From assembly GCA_031553975.1 (NCBI GenBank), contig JAVBKP010000068.1:1-16230 (forward strand): 16,230 nt of DNA. Direction: 5' to 3'. Within the stretch, counting starts at the first letter, position 1, and every line of letters starts with the position of its first letter. Under the pieces are notes generated by a model. That model was not told where the DNA came from. It saw nothing but the letters and a program-made list of their open reading frames with translations, and made no database searches. This stretch comes from JAVBKP01 sp031553975. GTDB lineage: Bacteria > Bacillota > Clostridia > Peptostreptococcales > Anaerovoracaceae. The position numbers and the translations under genes were made by a program. Shown here in pieces: positions 7,225 through 14,757 of this stretch.

Positions 7225-8100
7225 TTACTTTAGTGCCTCAGCACCACTAACAATCTCAGAAATCTCCTGAGTGATAGCAGCCTGACGGGCTCTGTTATAG
7301 TTAAGCGTTAAATCTCCAATAATTTCTCTTGCATTGTCTGTAGCACTTTCCATTGCCATACGTCTTGCCGCATGCTCGCATGTTACTGATTCTGCTATGG
7401 CTTCAAAAATGATCATTTCTGTATACTTTGGTACCATATAGTTAAATACAGCTTCTACCGACGGTCCGTACTCGACCTCTTGTCTTAAATCAAGCTTTTC
7501 TGACGTGCTTTTGTTGCCTGGTTTTAGTTCAAAAGGAAGTAGCTTAACTGACTGTACTTGTTGAGAAATTGTGTTGATAAATGAAGTCTTTATAAGTGTC
7601 ACTTCGCTGATTTCTCCTGCATCGTACAAATCTAAGATAGGTTTGCTTACAAGATGTGTGTCTGTGAAAGTGATGGTGTCTGGCGCCTCTGTATACTCGG
7701 AAATGATTTTGTATCCGCGTTTTGCGAAATAATCTCTTCCCTTTGTACCAATAGTAACAAGAACTGTGTTTTCCTTGTCGCCTGCTAGTAATTCTACCGC
7801 TGCTTTGATTGCATTTGAGTTATAACTTCCGCAAAGGCCTCTGTTACTTGTAATCAAAATGTAGCATTTTTTACCTTTTCCGTCATTTTCTAGGTAGTGA
7901 CTTTTGACGCTACCTGCGTTTTTGAACACATCTTCGATGGAGTCTGTCACGAAGTGGAAATGCTTCTTCACTTTTTCGGAAGCATCCTTAGCTCTTTTGA
8001 GCTTAGCAGAAGAAACTAACTTCATGGCGCTTGTAATATGCTCCATGCTTGTTACGCTTTTAATTCTCTGCTTTATTTCGCGCATGCCTTTTCCGGCCAT
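7225..8100 (-). CDS. atpG: ATP synthase gamma subunit (rotor shaft)
   Basis: The rotating shaft inside the alpha3beta3 ring. The 291 residues begin with the conserved N-terminal helix (MREIKQRIKSVTSMEHITSAM), hold the Rossmann-like domain in the middle (CYILITSNRGLCGSYN) and end with the second coiled-coil helix (RRMAMESATDNAREII, then NRARQAAITQEISEIVSGAEAL). The ATG has AGGTGA 4 bases upstream, which is modest compared with atpE. That site is preceded by a perfect palindrome (8114-8129) that could fold next to it and lower initiation, which would fit one gamma per three alpha and beta. Confidence 0.98.
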   Translation of the reverse strand: MAGKGMREIKQRIKSVTSMEHITSAMKLVSSAKLKRAKDASEKVKKHFHFVTDSIEDVFKNAGSVKSHYLENDGKGKKCYILITSNRGLCGSYNSNAIKAAVELLAGDKENTVLVTIGTKGRDYFAKRGYKIISEYTEAPDTITFTDTHLVSKPILDLYDAGEISEVTLIKTSFINTISQQVQSVKLLPFELKPGNKSTSEKLDLRQEVEYGPSVEAVFNYMVPKYTEMIIFEAIAESVTCEHAARRMAMESATDNAREIIGDLTLNYNRARQAAITQEISEIVSGAEALK

Positions 8101-8113
8101 AACTTCACCTAAT

Positions 8114-8129
8114 ACCCACCTAGGTGGGT
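8114..8129. repeat. Perfect 16-base palindrome abutting the atpG ribosome binding site
   Basis: ACCCACCTAGGTGGGT is fully self-complementary. In the minus-strand mRNA it can form a 6-base-pair hairpin with loop CUAG, 7 bases after the atpA stop and 3 bases before the atpG Shine-Dalgarno. There is no T-run, so it is not a terminator. A role in mRNA processing, stability or translation tuning is inference. Confidence 0.8.
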
Positions 8130-8136
8130 CCTATTC

Positions 8137-9642
8137 TTACTTAAAAGTTTTCTTAAATTCTTCGATAGCAGCTTTTAACTTCGCTTCTGTGTCGGCATCA
8201 AGGTCTCCAGTAGTCTTTATTGTCTTGCCTACTGCTGGGTGGTGTGTCTCCATAAAGCTTAAGAACTCTTTTTCAAATTCTTTCACTCTTGGCACTCCAA
8301 TATCTGCTAGATATTTATGAACTGTAGCGTATATGATCATTACTTGTTTTTCAACAGGTACTGGCGCATATTGCGGCTGCTTTAATATCTCCATGAGCCT
8401 CACACCGTGGTCAAGTCTTTCTTTGGTGTCTTTGTCAAGGTCTGAACCAAATTGGGAGAAAGAGGCAAGCTCTCTGTATTGGGCTAGTTCTAGCCTAATC
8501 TTACCAGCTACCTTCTTCATGGCTTTAATCTGTGCAGATCCTCCTACACGAGATACTGATATACCTGAGTTAACGGCTGGACGTTGCCCTGAGTGGAATA
8601 ATTGTGTCTCAAGGAATATCTGACCGTCTGTAATAGATATAACATTGGTAGGAATATAGGCAGATACGTCTCCTGCCTGTGTCTCGATGATCGGAAGCGC
8701 TGTAATAGATCCTCCGCCTAACTCATCATTTAGCTTACAAGCTCTCTCAAGTAGTCTTGAGTGAAGATAGAATACATCTCCTGGGTATGCTTCACGCCCT
8801 GGTGGTCTACGAAGAAGTAGTGACATTGATCTATACGCTACTGCGTGTTTTGACAAGTCGTCATAAATAATAAGAACGTGCTTGCCTGCAAACATGAATT
8901 CCTCACCCATGGCAACACCAGCATAAGGTGCTAGGTATTGAAGTGGTGCTACTTCACTTGCTGTAGCAGATACTATGATGGTGTAAGGCATAGCCCCCCT
9001 ATCTTCTAATGTCTTAACAAGTTGTGCTACTGTTGATGCTTTTTGTCCAATAGCCACGTAGATACAAATTACGTCTTCTTCTTTTTGATTGATGATTGTA
9101 TCGATGGCAACAGCTGTTTTACCAGTCTGTCTGTCTCCGATAATAAGCTCACGTTGACCTTTTCCGATTGGAATCATTGAGTCAACTGCTTTTAATCCAG
9201 TTTGAAGCGGTTGGTGTACTGACTTTCTAGCAAGTACGCCTGTAGCTGGTGATTCAACTGGTCTGAATTTTGTTGTTTTGATAGGACCTTTGCCATCAAT
9301 CGGCTGTCCTAGGGCGTTAACTACACGTCCAATTAGTTCAGGTCCAACTGGAACCTCAACGATTTTGCCTGTAGGTTTTACAATATCGCCCTCTTTAATA
9401 TCTTTGTCCGAACCCATGATTACGGCACCAATGTTGTCTGCTTCTAAGTTAAGCGCCATACCGTAAACTTCGCCCGGGAACTCTAAAAGTTCACCTGCCA
9501 TACAGCTTTTCAATCCATATATTCTGGCAATACCATCTCCTACTTGGATTACTGTTCCAAATTCAGAAACTTCTACTGCATTTTTATAATTCTTGATTTG
9601 CTCTTTTATGACAGCACTTATTTCTTCAGGTCTTAAATTCAT
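8137..9642 (-). CDS. atpA: ATP synthase alpha subunit
   Basis: The non-catalytic nucleotide-binding F1 subunit, 501 residues, standard length. Walker A GDRQTGKT is at 169-176, Walker B-type VLIIYDDLSKHA at 256-267, and the arginine finger Arg365 in SVSRVGGSAQ reaches the catalytic site on beta. The N-terminal residues 1-25 form the helix that binds delta. The start ATG has AGGGGAAG upstream. It follows atpH by 15 bases. Confidence 0.99.
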   Translation of the reverse strand: MNLRPEEISAVIKEQIKNYKNAVEVSEFGTVIQVGDGIARIYGLKSCMAGELLEFPGEVYGMALNLEADNIGAVIMGSDKDIKEGDIVKPTGKIVEVPVGPELIGRVVNALGQPIDGKGPIKTTKFRPVESPATGVLARKSVHQPLQTGLKAVDSMIPIGKGQRELIIGDRQTGKTAVAIDTIINQKEEDVICIYVAIGQKASTVAQLVKTLEDRGAMPYTIIVSATASEVAPLQYLAPYAGVAMGEEFMFAGKHVLIIYDDLSKHAVAYRSMSLLLRRPPGREAYPGDVFYLHSRLLERACKLNDELGGGSITALPIIETQAGDVSAYIPTNVISITDGQIFLETQLFHSGQRPAVNSGISVSRVGGSAQIKAMKKVAGKIRLELAQYRELASFSQFGSDLDKDTKERLDHGVRLMEILKQPQYAPVPVEKQVMIIYATVHKYLADIGVPRVKEFEKEFLSFMETHHPAVGKTIKTTGDLDADTEAKLKAAIEEFKKTFK

Positions 9643-9657
9643 ATTTCTTCCCCTACC

Positions 9658-10203
9658 TTAAATTACTGCTGCTCCGAGGGTTTCTTTCATGCCTTGAAGT
9701 CTACTCTTAACAGAGGCATCAATGACTTTGCCCTCGATGAATATCTTAACTCCTCCAATGAGAGAAGCATCTAGTTTGTTAGTCAGTTCCACAGTTTGCC
9801 TTAGAAGTTCGCCGGTTTCTTTCTCGAAAGCGGCCAATTGTTCTGGACTTAAAATGACTGTGGAGAAAATCTCTCCGACAGATATCTTGTCGTCTATATC
9901 CATGCGATGTTTGTACTGTCTAACAATATCCGCAAAATTTCCGGCTCTACCTTTATCCACCAGTATGTAGACAAAATTTAGCACTTCTGGGATTAATTTC
10001 CCTTCAAATATTGCTTTTAATTCTTCTTTTTTTTCGTGCTTTGAGATTACTGGTGTAGATACAAATTCCAAAAAGTCTGGGTTTTTCTTGAATATCTCAG
10101 ACAGCTGCTCTAACTCTTCAAGAATAGGTTCTTCTTTTCCTAATTCTTTTGCGACATCATACAGCGATGACCCATAGGTTATTCCTACTGTTAGCTCTGC
10201 CAT
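9658..10203 (-). CDS. atpH: ATP synthase delta subunit
   Basis: A peripheral-stalk subunit holding the top of F1 to the b dimer. The 181 residues are normal: the N-terminal helical domain (1-105, with YGSSLYDVAKE and the FLEFVSTPVISKHEKKE segment) is followed by the C-terminal alpha/beta domain with the family signature in SLIGGVKIFIEGKVIDASVKSRL (about 153-170). Its first 13 bases overlap the end of atpF, so the two are probably translationally coupled. Confidence 0.97.
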   Translation of the reverse strand: MAELTVGITYGSSLYDVAKELGKEEPILEELEQLSEIFKKNPDFLEFVSTPVISKHEKKEELKAIFEGKLIPEVLNFVYILVDKGRAGNFADIVRQYKHRMDIDDKISVGEIFSTVILSPEQLAAFEKETGELLRQTVELTNKLDASLIGGVKIFIEGKVIDASVKSRLQGMKETLGAAVI

Positions 10204-10712
10204 TTAGAATTACCTGCCTCTTCGATCAGTTTTTCTATCATGTCATTTTGAGATTTGTCGTTAAGCTCTCTTTGCATTATTTTCTCTGCTGCTAATATGG
10301 CAATTTCAGAGATTTCATCGCGAAGATCGTTGATAGCTTTTTGTTGATTTCTAGCAATTTCTTCGTCGGCTTGTCTTAGCATATTCTCAACCTTAGCGCG
10401 AGCTTCTTCTATGATGGCATCGGCCTGCTTGTCAGCTTTTACTTTCGCTGCTTTTACGATGTCTCTGCTCTCATTGTTAAGGTCATCCATTTTCTTTTGA
10501 TATTCTGCTAAAATTTCGTTTGCATTCTTTTGCTTTGTGTCAGCATCGCTGAAGGCATCATCTATAGATGTTTGTCTTTTAAGCATTAGATTTCTAACGG
10601 GAACAAACAGAAAACGCTTTAATATAAGAAATAGGATTAGGGTATTCACCAGTTGAAATAATAAATTCCAACTAACCGAAATTAACGGTGTTACTACCTC
10701 TGCATGTGGCAT
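10191..10712 (-). CDS. atpF: ATP synthase b subunit
   Basis: The membrane-anchored peripheral stalk. The 173 residues have one N-terminal membrane helix (about 12-34, LISVSWNLLFQLVNTLILFLIL), the hinge RFLFVPV and a long charged coiled coil (about 45-160, rich in Ala, Lys, Glu) that ends in the delta-binding tail. The start has AGAAGGGAG upstream. The length suggests a homodimer, and there is only one b-type gene in the operon. The stop lies 13 bases inside atpH. Confidence 0.97.
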   Translation of the reverse strand: MPHAEVVTPLISVSWNLLFQLVNTLILFLILKRFLFVPVRNLMLKRQTSIDDAFSDADTKQKNANEILAEYQKKMDDLNNESRDIVKAAKVKADKQADAIIEEARAKVENMLRQADEEIARNQQKAINDLRDEISEIAILAAEKIMQRELNDKSQNDMIEKLIEEAGNSKWQS

Positions 10713-10754
10713 GTTTTCTTCTCCCTTCTGTTAAAAATTGGGTCTGTTTTAGTA

Positions 10755-11024
10755 TTATCCCAATAGTCCTACAAGAGGGTTTGCCACTACTAGTAGAATA
10801 GCGATAATGAATGCGAAGATACCTGTTGTCTCTGCAACAGCGGCACCTACTAACATTGTTGAAAGAATTCCTGATCTAGCTTCTGGTTGTTTACCAACGG
10901 CCTCAGCTGCTTTACCAGCTGCAAATCCGATACCAATACCCATACCAATAGCTGAGCACATTGCGATACCACCACCGATAGCTGATGCTCCTAATACGAT
11001 TGCTTTTGCTAAACTTGCGTCCAT
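10755..11024 (-). CDS. atpE: ATP synthase c subunit (rotor ring)
   Basis: A two-helix hairpin proteolipid that carries the coupling ion around the ring. The 89 residues have helix 1 (6-45, glycine-rich GMGIGIGFAAGKA), the polar loop KQPEAR (45-50) and helix 2 (52-86) with the ion-binding carboxylate Glu65 in AVAETTGIF. Compared from memory with the 89-residue Ilyobacter sodium-type c subunit, the alignment is gapless and ends with the same VGLLG tail, but Gln32 is Ile, Ser66 is Thr and Tyr70 is Phe. Loss of Gln32 argues for proton coupling. The Shine-Dalgarno AAGGAGG is the strongest in the operon, and the preceding 40 bases are A/T-rich and unstructured, as expected for a subunit needed in many copies. 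Confidence 0.98.
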   Translation of the reverse strand: MDASLAKAIVLGASAIGGGIAMCSAIGMGIGIGFAAGKAAEAVGKQPEARSGILSTMLVGAAVAETTGIFAFIIAILLVVANPLVGLLG

Positions 11025-11081
11025 TTTTAATTTCCTCCTTGAGTTTGAAAATAATTTAATTTAATTTTTATGTTGTTCCCT

Positions 11082-11804
11082 TTAGTGGGATTTTTGATGA
11101 TGTGGCACAGTATTTAGACCAATGAATGTTACAGACAAGATCAAGAAAATATACGCCTGTAAAATTGGTTCAAATATGTCGAAGAATGCATTCAAAAAGA
11201 TTGGTAGTCCAATCTCTGCTAGTGGTATTGGTATTCCAATACTATGAGACAATGCTTCTAATGCTGCAATCAGCAGCTCCACGATAATCATGCCTCCTGT
11301 TATATTTCCGAAAAGACGGAAAGCAAGAGAGATTGGGAAAGCAGTTTCCCCAATTACGTTAATCGGCAATAGAAACGCCATTGGATCGGCCATGTGCTTA
11401 ATGTATCCTTTGATTCCCTTATCTTTGATAGAGAAAAAGTGGATACAGAAAAATGTGATCAGCGCCACTGCAAACGTTGTGTTAAGGTCAGCAGTTACTG
11501 GTCTGATGTGTAGTAGTCCGAGCGCATTACCGAAGATCAAGAAAATAAATAATGACGAGAAATATGGAGCAAATCCCATATTGTGTTTGCCCATGGATGT
11601 CTCTACTAGCCCGTACATGAAGTCCACATACGTTTCGACTAGGGATTGTAATTTTCCTGGTCGTTCTTTTAGGTTTCTATTCACCACTATGGCTAATACA
11701 ATAAGTATGGCCATAATAATCCATGTGAAGATGACCGACTCTGTGATAAAAACTGAATCACTAAAGACTATAATCTTCCGAGGACCGGCTCCTAGATGTT
11801 CCAT
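11082..11804 (-). CDS. atpB: ATP synthase a subunit (ion channel stator)
   Basis: Provides the two half-channels that feed the c ring. The 240 residues hold about five membrane helices. The essential arginine is Arg163 in SLAFRLFGNITGGM, and the last helix has FEPILQAYIFLILS with Gln216, both family hallmarks. The short N terminus is typical of Firmicutes. The start has AGGAGGTAAACGA upstream, and a 57-base A/T-rich gap precedes atpE. Confidence 0.98.
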   Translation of the reverse strand: MEHLGAGPRKIIVFSDSVFITESVIFTWIIMAILIVLAIVVNRNLKERPGKLQSLVETYVDFMYGLVETSMGKHNMGFAPYFSSLFIFLIFGNALGLLHIRPVTADLNTTFAVALITFFCIHFFSIKDKGIKGYIKHMADPMAFLLPINVIGETAFPISLAFRLFGNITGGMIIVELLIAALEALSHSIGIPIPLAEIGLPIFLNAFFDIFEPILQAYIFLILSVTFIGLNTVPHHQKSH

Positions 11805-11835
11805 TCGTTTACCTCCTTTTTTTCAAAGTTATTTG

Positions 11836-12213
11836 TTAAATTCCTTTTTTGAGAACGAATTTACAAAAATATATAGCTAACTGCACTGTGATAAATCCTA
11901 TCACGCAGGAAAGCCCCGCTATTTGACTGGTAACATAGCATAAATAAAACGCCCCGCCGAATATTGCCAATCTCCCTACAAATCCTAGGGAGTAAAAGAT
12001 AATCGCACTTTTCTTTTGTCGTATCACCGCTTTTTCAAGCATGAAAGCCAACAATGTGAAGTTCACATCAGCCACAGCTGTACCTACTGCCAGTCCATAC
12101 GCAAAGTGTAGGTTGAACCCTTTTGTGAAAAACAATGATATGATTTCAATAATGACGGCCATTAGAACTGTCGTCCTCATGACTGCTTGTCTTAGTTGTT
12201 TCGTTTCTTGCAC
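11836..12213 (-). CDS. atpI: AtpI-type ATP synthase assembly protein
   Basis: A small membrane protein of 125 residues with four predicted hydrophobic helices (about 14-29, 36-58, 71-90 and 97-118) matching the family called ATP synthase subunit I, which aids c-ring assembly or Mg2+ supply in other bacteria. The start codon is GTG at 12213 with GGAG 8 bases upstream. It lies 15 bases after atpZ and 31 bases before atpB, the usual place. Sequence identity in this family is low, so the call rests on length, topology and position. Confidence 0.85.
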   Translation of the reverse strand: MQETKQLRQAVMRTTVLMAVIIEIISLFFTKGFNLHFAYGLAVGTAVADVNFTLLAFMLEKAVIRQKKSAIIFYSLGFVGRLAIFGGAFYLCYVTSQIAGLSCVIGFITVQLAIYFCKFVLKKGI

Positions 12214-12228
12214 TATGCATACTCCAAA

Positions 12229-12444
12229 TTATCCCATGGTTTTTTTTAACAATCTATAAGCAGACCAAAGACCAGTGGACAAACCAAAAATCACAAAAAT
12301 GATGACCAATAACCCGTTGGTTTCAAGACGGGAATCAAGCCATCTTCCAAGGAAAACTCCAAGGACTGTATTAATACCAATTATTAAACCTAACTGGGTC
12401 ACTAGCACCAATGGCTTCAACCCATCAAAGTCAAATTTACTCAT
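12229..12444 (-). CDS. atpZ: AtpZ/AtpI-family small membrane protein, first gene of the atp operon
   Basis: 71 residues with two membrane helices: VLVTQLGLIIGINTVLGVFL (13-32), then GRWLDSRLETNG, then LLVIIFVIFGLSTGLWSAYR. The QLG...G.FLGRWLD pattern is the hallmark of the AtpZ family encoded at the head of many F-ATPase operons and linked to Mg2+ or Ca2+ transport and ring assembly. There is no recognisable Shine-Dalgarno before ATG 12444; a good -10 ends 7 bases upstream, so the message is probably leaderless. The family N terminus fits this start. Confidence 0.88.
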   Translation of the reverse strand: MSKFDFDGLKPLVLVTQLGLIIGINTVLGVFLGRWLDSRLETNGLLVIIFVIFGLSTGLWSAYRLLKKTMG

Positions 12445-12451
12445 AGTGAAA

Positions 12452-12480
12452 ATTATACTCGCCCAAAGGGTAAAAGTAAA
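12452..12480 (-). promoter_or_regulatory. Promoter of the atp operon, predicted leaderless
   Basis: On the minus strand TTTACT (12480-12475) and TATAAT (12457-12452) are 17 bases apart. The atpZ start begins 7 bases after the -10, so transcription should begin at or within a base or two of the A of ATG. Confidence 0.72.
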
Positions 12481-12494
12481 GCGGTTTTAATAAT

Positions 12495-12514
12495 TTCGTT
12501 AAATATTTAACGAA
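12495..12514. repeat. Perfect 20-base palindrome across the wecB stop codon
   Basis: TTCGTTAAATATTTAACGAA contains the wecB TAA stop and lies about 60 bases upstream of the predicted atp transcription start. It may be a weak A/T-rich terminator hairpin for wecB (the minus-strand tail is only TTATT) or for plus-strand antisense transcripts (tail GTTTTTCTTTT), or a dimeric-regulator operator for the atp promoter. Confidence 0.75.
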
Positions 12515-13625
12515 GTTTTTCTTTTATTATTTTGACGATTTTCTGGCAAGATGTTCCATCTCCATAGGGATTTGTAGCAAAAGACATGGCTTCATAGGCC
12601 TCTTTGCTACTGATTAGCTCTTCAATCATGTTGTAGATTCCATCGCGCTCTACGCCAGCTAATTTCACCGTACCAGCCTCTACGGCCTCAGGTCTTTCTG
12701 TTTCTTTACGCACCACAAGAACTGGTTTTCCTAAAGATGGCGCCTCTTCCTGCATACCCCCAGAGTCAGTCACAATCAGGTATGATTTTTTCATCAAATT
12801 GACAAATGGTTGGTATTGAAGGGGTTCTATTAGATTGATTCGCTCCATGCCGCCAAAGATCTTATCTGCTGTTTCTCTCACTTTAGGATTCATATGAATT
12901 GGATAAATAATCTCAACATCATTGTGCTTAATCACAATGTCTTTTAGGGCTGAGAAAATATTCTCCATATATTCACCTAGATTTTCCCTGCGGTGGCATG
13001 TAACCGTAATCACTTTTTTATTCTCAAAATCCATGTTTTTTAGAACTTCGTTTTCAAACTCATAAGGCTTGTCTGCCACTTGTATGAGGGCATCTATTAC
13101 TGTATTGCCTGTGATGAATATATGGCTTTCATCGATGGCCTCTGCCACCAAATTAGTTTTGTTTTTCTCTGTAGGCGCAAAGTGCAAATCCGTCATTCGT
13201 CCTGTTAACACGCGGTTCATTTCTTCTGGGTATGGAGAGTATTTGTCATAGGTGCGAAGTCCTGCCTCCACATGGCCTACTTTTATTTTCTTGTAAAACG
13301 CTGATAGTGCCGCTGCAAATGTAGTGGTAGTATCACCGTGAACCAAGACTATGTCAGGCTGTGTCTCGTCTAGAACAGTATCTAGTCCCACTAGCACATT
13401 GGAAGTGATTTGGCTAATGGTTTGGTTTGGCTTCATTATATTCAAATCGTAATCTGGTTTTATTTCGAAGAGTGATAGGACTTGGTCAAGCATTTCCCTA
13501 TGCTGAGCTGTAACACAAACTATGGATTTTATCCCGTCGGCTGCCTCTAGAGCCTTTACTAGTGGTGCCATTTTTATTGCCTCTGGCCTCGTGCCAAATA
13601 CTGTCATTACTTTAATATCACTCAT
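12507..13625 (-). CDS. wecB: UDP-N-acetylglucosamine 2-epimerase (non-hydrolysing)
   Basis: Interconverts UDP-GlcNAc and UDP-ManNAc in the cytoplasm for surface polymer or teichoic-acid linkage synthesis (WecB/MnaA). The 372 residues show the GT-B fold motifs: FGTRPEAIKM (10-19), HGDTTTT (97-103) with Asp98, GHVEAGLRT (117-125) with Glu120, HRREN (211-215), and DSGGMQEEA (287-295). All catalytic positions are present. ATG 13625 is used because AAGAGG lies just upstream and MSDIKVMTVFGTRPE is the natural N terminus; an earlier in-frame start at 13658 would overlap wecA. It begins 4 bases after wecA ends, so the two are one transcription unit. Confidence 0.96.
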   Translation of the reverse strand: MSDIKVMTVFGTRPEAIKMAPLVKALEAADGIKSIVCVTAQHREMLDQVLSLFEIKPDYDLNIMKPNQTISQITSNVLVGLDTVLDETQPDIVLVHGDTTTTFAAALSAFYKKIKVGHVEAGLRTYDKYSPYPEEMNRVLTGRMTDLHFAPTEKNKTNLVAEAIDESHIFITGNTVIDALIQVADKPYEFENEVLKNMDFENKKVITVTCHRRENLGEYMENIFSALKDIVIKHNDVEIIYPIHMNPKVRETADKIFGGMERINLIEPLQYQPFVNLMKKSYLIVTDSGGMQEEAPSLGKPVLVVRKETERPEAVEAGTVKLAGVERDGIYNMIEELISSKEAYEAMSFATNPYGDGTSCQKIVKIIKEKLR

Positions 13626-13629
13626 TTGT

Positions 13630-14706
13630 TTACCTCTTATATATTTTGATGTCGGCATCTTCTTCTTTTTCCGCCTCTGCTTGATCTTTGATGAACACGT
13701 AGATTAGTGCCGCGGTGATGACAAACAACACACTGGCTTCTATGACAAGTCTCTTGCTGATAAGTATAGCCGCTACCCCTAGCAATGCACTCATGGAGTA
13801 GAGCAGTATTACTGTTCGCTTTTGCCCTAAACCTTTGGCCATAATCCTATGGTGAAGATGACCTTTGTCTGCTTCCATAATCGGCCTCTTGTTGATCAGT
13901 CGCCTTAAAATAGCAAATCCTGTATCAAATATAGGAAGCCCTAGCACGAATAAAGGCACAATGGTGGCTATGGCTGTAGCACCTTTCATCAGCCCCATCA
14001 TAGAGAGTCCTGCCAGCATAAAGCCTAAAAATAGCGAACCTCCGTCCCCCATGAATATTTTGGCTGGGTTGAAGTTAAATGGCAAGAACCCTAACGCTGC
14101 GCCGGCTAATGCCACAGTGGCAAGACCAACGCTTGGCATTACGTTGAGAAAAGCTGCATAGGCAATAGATGTGGAGGCAATAGCCGCTGTACCTGCTGCC
14201 AAGCCGTCGAGCCCGTCTATGAGATTGATGGTGTTCGTAATTCCTACCACCCATATTATGGTGATTAGAAGTTCTAACCCTGGTATGCCTCTTGCATCTT
14301 GTGTAAAATACACATAGCCCCAAGGTGAACCAAAGTAGCTGATTTTCACGCCAAAATAGTACAATATACCTGCACATCCAATTTGTCCCACCAGTTTGAC
14401 TTTGGCGGATAGATTCTTGATGTCATCTATGATTCCAATGAGAAATATTACAGTTCCTCCTATGAGCAGCCCTGCCATCTTTCTATCTACAGGTACGAAC
14501 ACCAGTATTGCCACTAAGGTTCCAATGTATATGGCCAAACCACCCATCCGAGGTATAGGCATTTTGTGCATGCGTCTGTCATCTTTTGGTATATCAATCA
14601 CTCCGATTTTTTTGGCAAGCCAAATGGCTACTGGTGTGAATACCAGTGCTACGCAAAATGCTACGGAGAGAATGGATATAATATCTATAAGTCTTTCTGA
14701 GCTCAT
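13630..14706 (-). CDS. wecA: Undecaprenyl-phosphate GlcNAc-1-phosphate transferase family (WecA/TagO-like)
   Basis: An integral membrane enzyme moving a sugar-1-phosphate, usually GlcNAc-1-P, from a UDP sugar to undecaprenyl phosphate, the first step of wall teichoic acid or other surface glycan assembly. The 358 residues have about ten or eleven membrane helices with the family cytoplasmic loops: Asp94-Asp95 in GIIDDIKNL (Mg2+ binding), NLIDGLDGLAAG (161-172), FMGDGGSLFLGF (218-229) and HLHHR (283-287). The C-terminal tail (about 340-358) is charged and cytoplasmic. The ATG at 14706 has only a GGGGA site, buried in a 19-base-pair hairpin. With wecB it forms a two-gene precursor module. It is usually called tagO in Gram-positives. 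Confidence 0.94.
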   Translation of the reverse strand: MSSERLIDIISILSVAFCVALVFTPVAIWLAKKIGVIDIPKDDRRMHKMPIPRMGGLAIYIGTLVAILVFVPVDRKMAGLLIGGTVIFLIGIIDDIKNLSAKVKLVGQIGCAGILYYFGVKISYFGSPWGYVYFTQDARGIPGLELLITIIWVVGITNTINLIDGLDGLAAGTAAIASTSIAYAAFLNVMPSVGLATVALAGAALGFLPFNFNPAKIFMGDGGSLFLGFMLAGLSMMGLMKGATAIATIVPLFVLGLPIFDTGFAILRRLINKRPIMEADKGHLHHRIMAKGLGQKRTVILLYSMSALLGVAAILISKRLVIEASVLFVITAALIYVFIKDQAEAEKEEDADIKIYKR

Positions 14707-14714
14707 GTTTTATT

Positions 14715-14755
14715 CCCCAACATATAATCGGGCTCAGCCCAACTATATATTGGGG
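14715..14755 (-). promoter_or_regulatory. 19-base-pair hairpin covering the wecA ribosome binding site
   Basis: In the minus-strand RNA bases 14755-14737 pair fully with 14733-14715 (19 pairs, three of them G-U; loop UGA). The 3' arm ends in UUGGGG, the only Shine-Dalgarno-like sequence, 8 bases before the wecA ATG. The folded form should block initiation. The stem is clear; regulation is inferred. Confidence 0.75.
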
Positions 14756-14757
14756 GG

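Noticed and set aside
13626..13658. Longer N terminus for wecB
   Set aside because: It would overlap the end of wecA, and the internal ATG at 13625 has a good ribosome binding site and the conserved N terminus.
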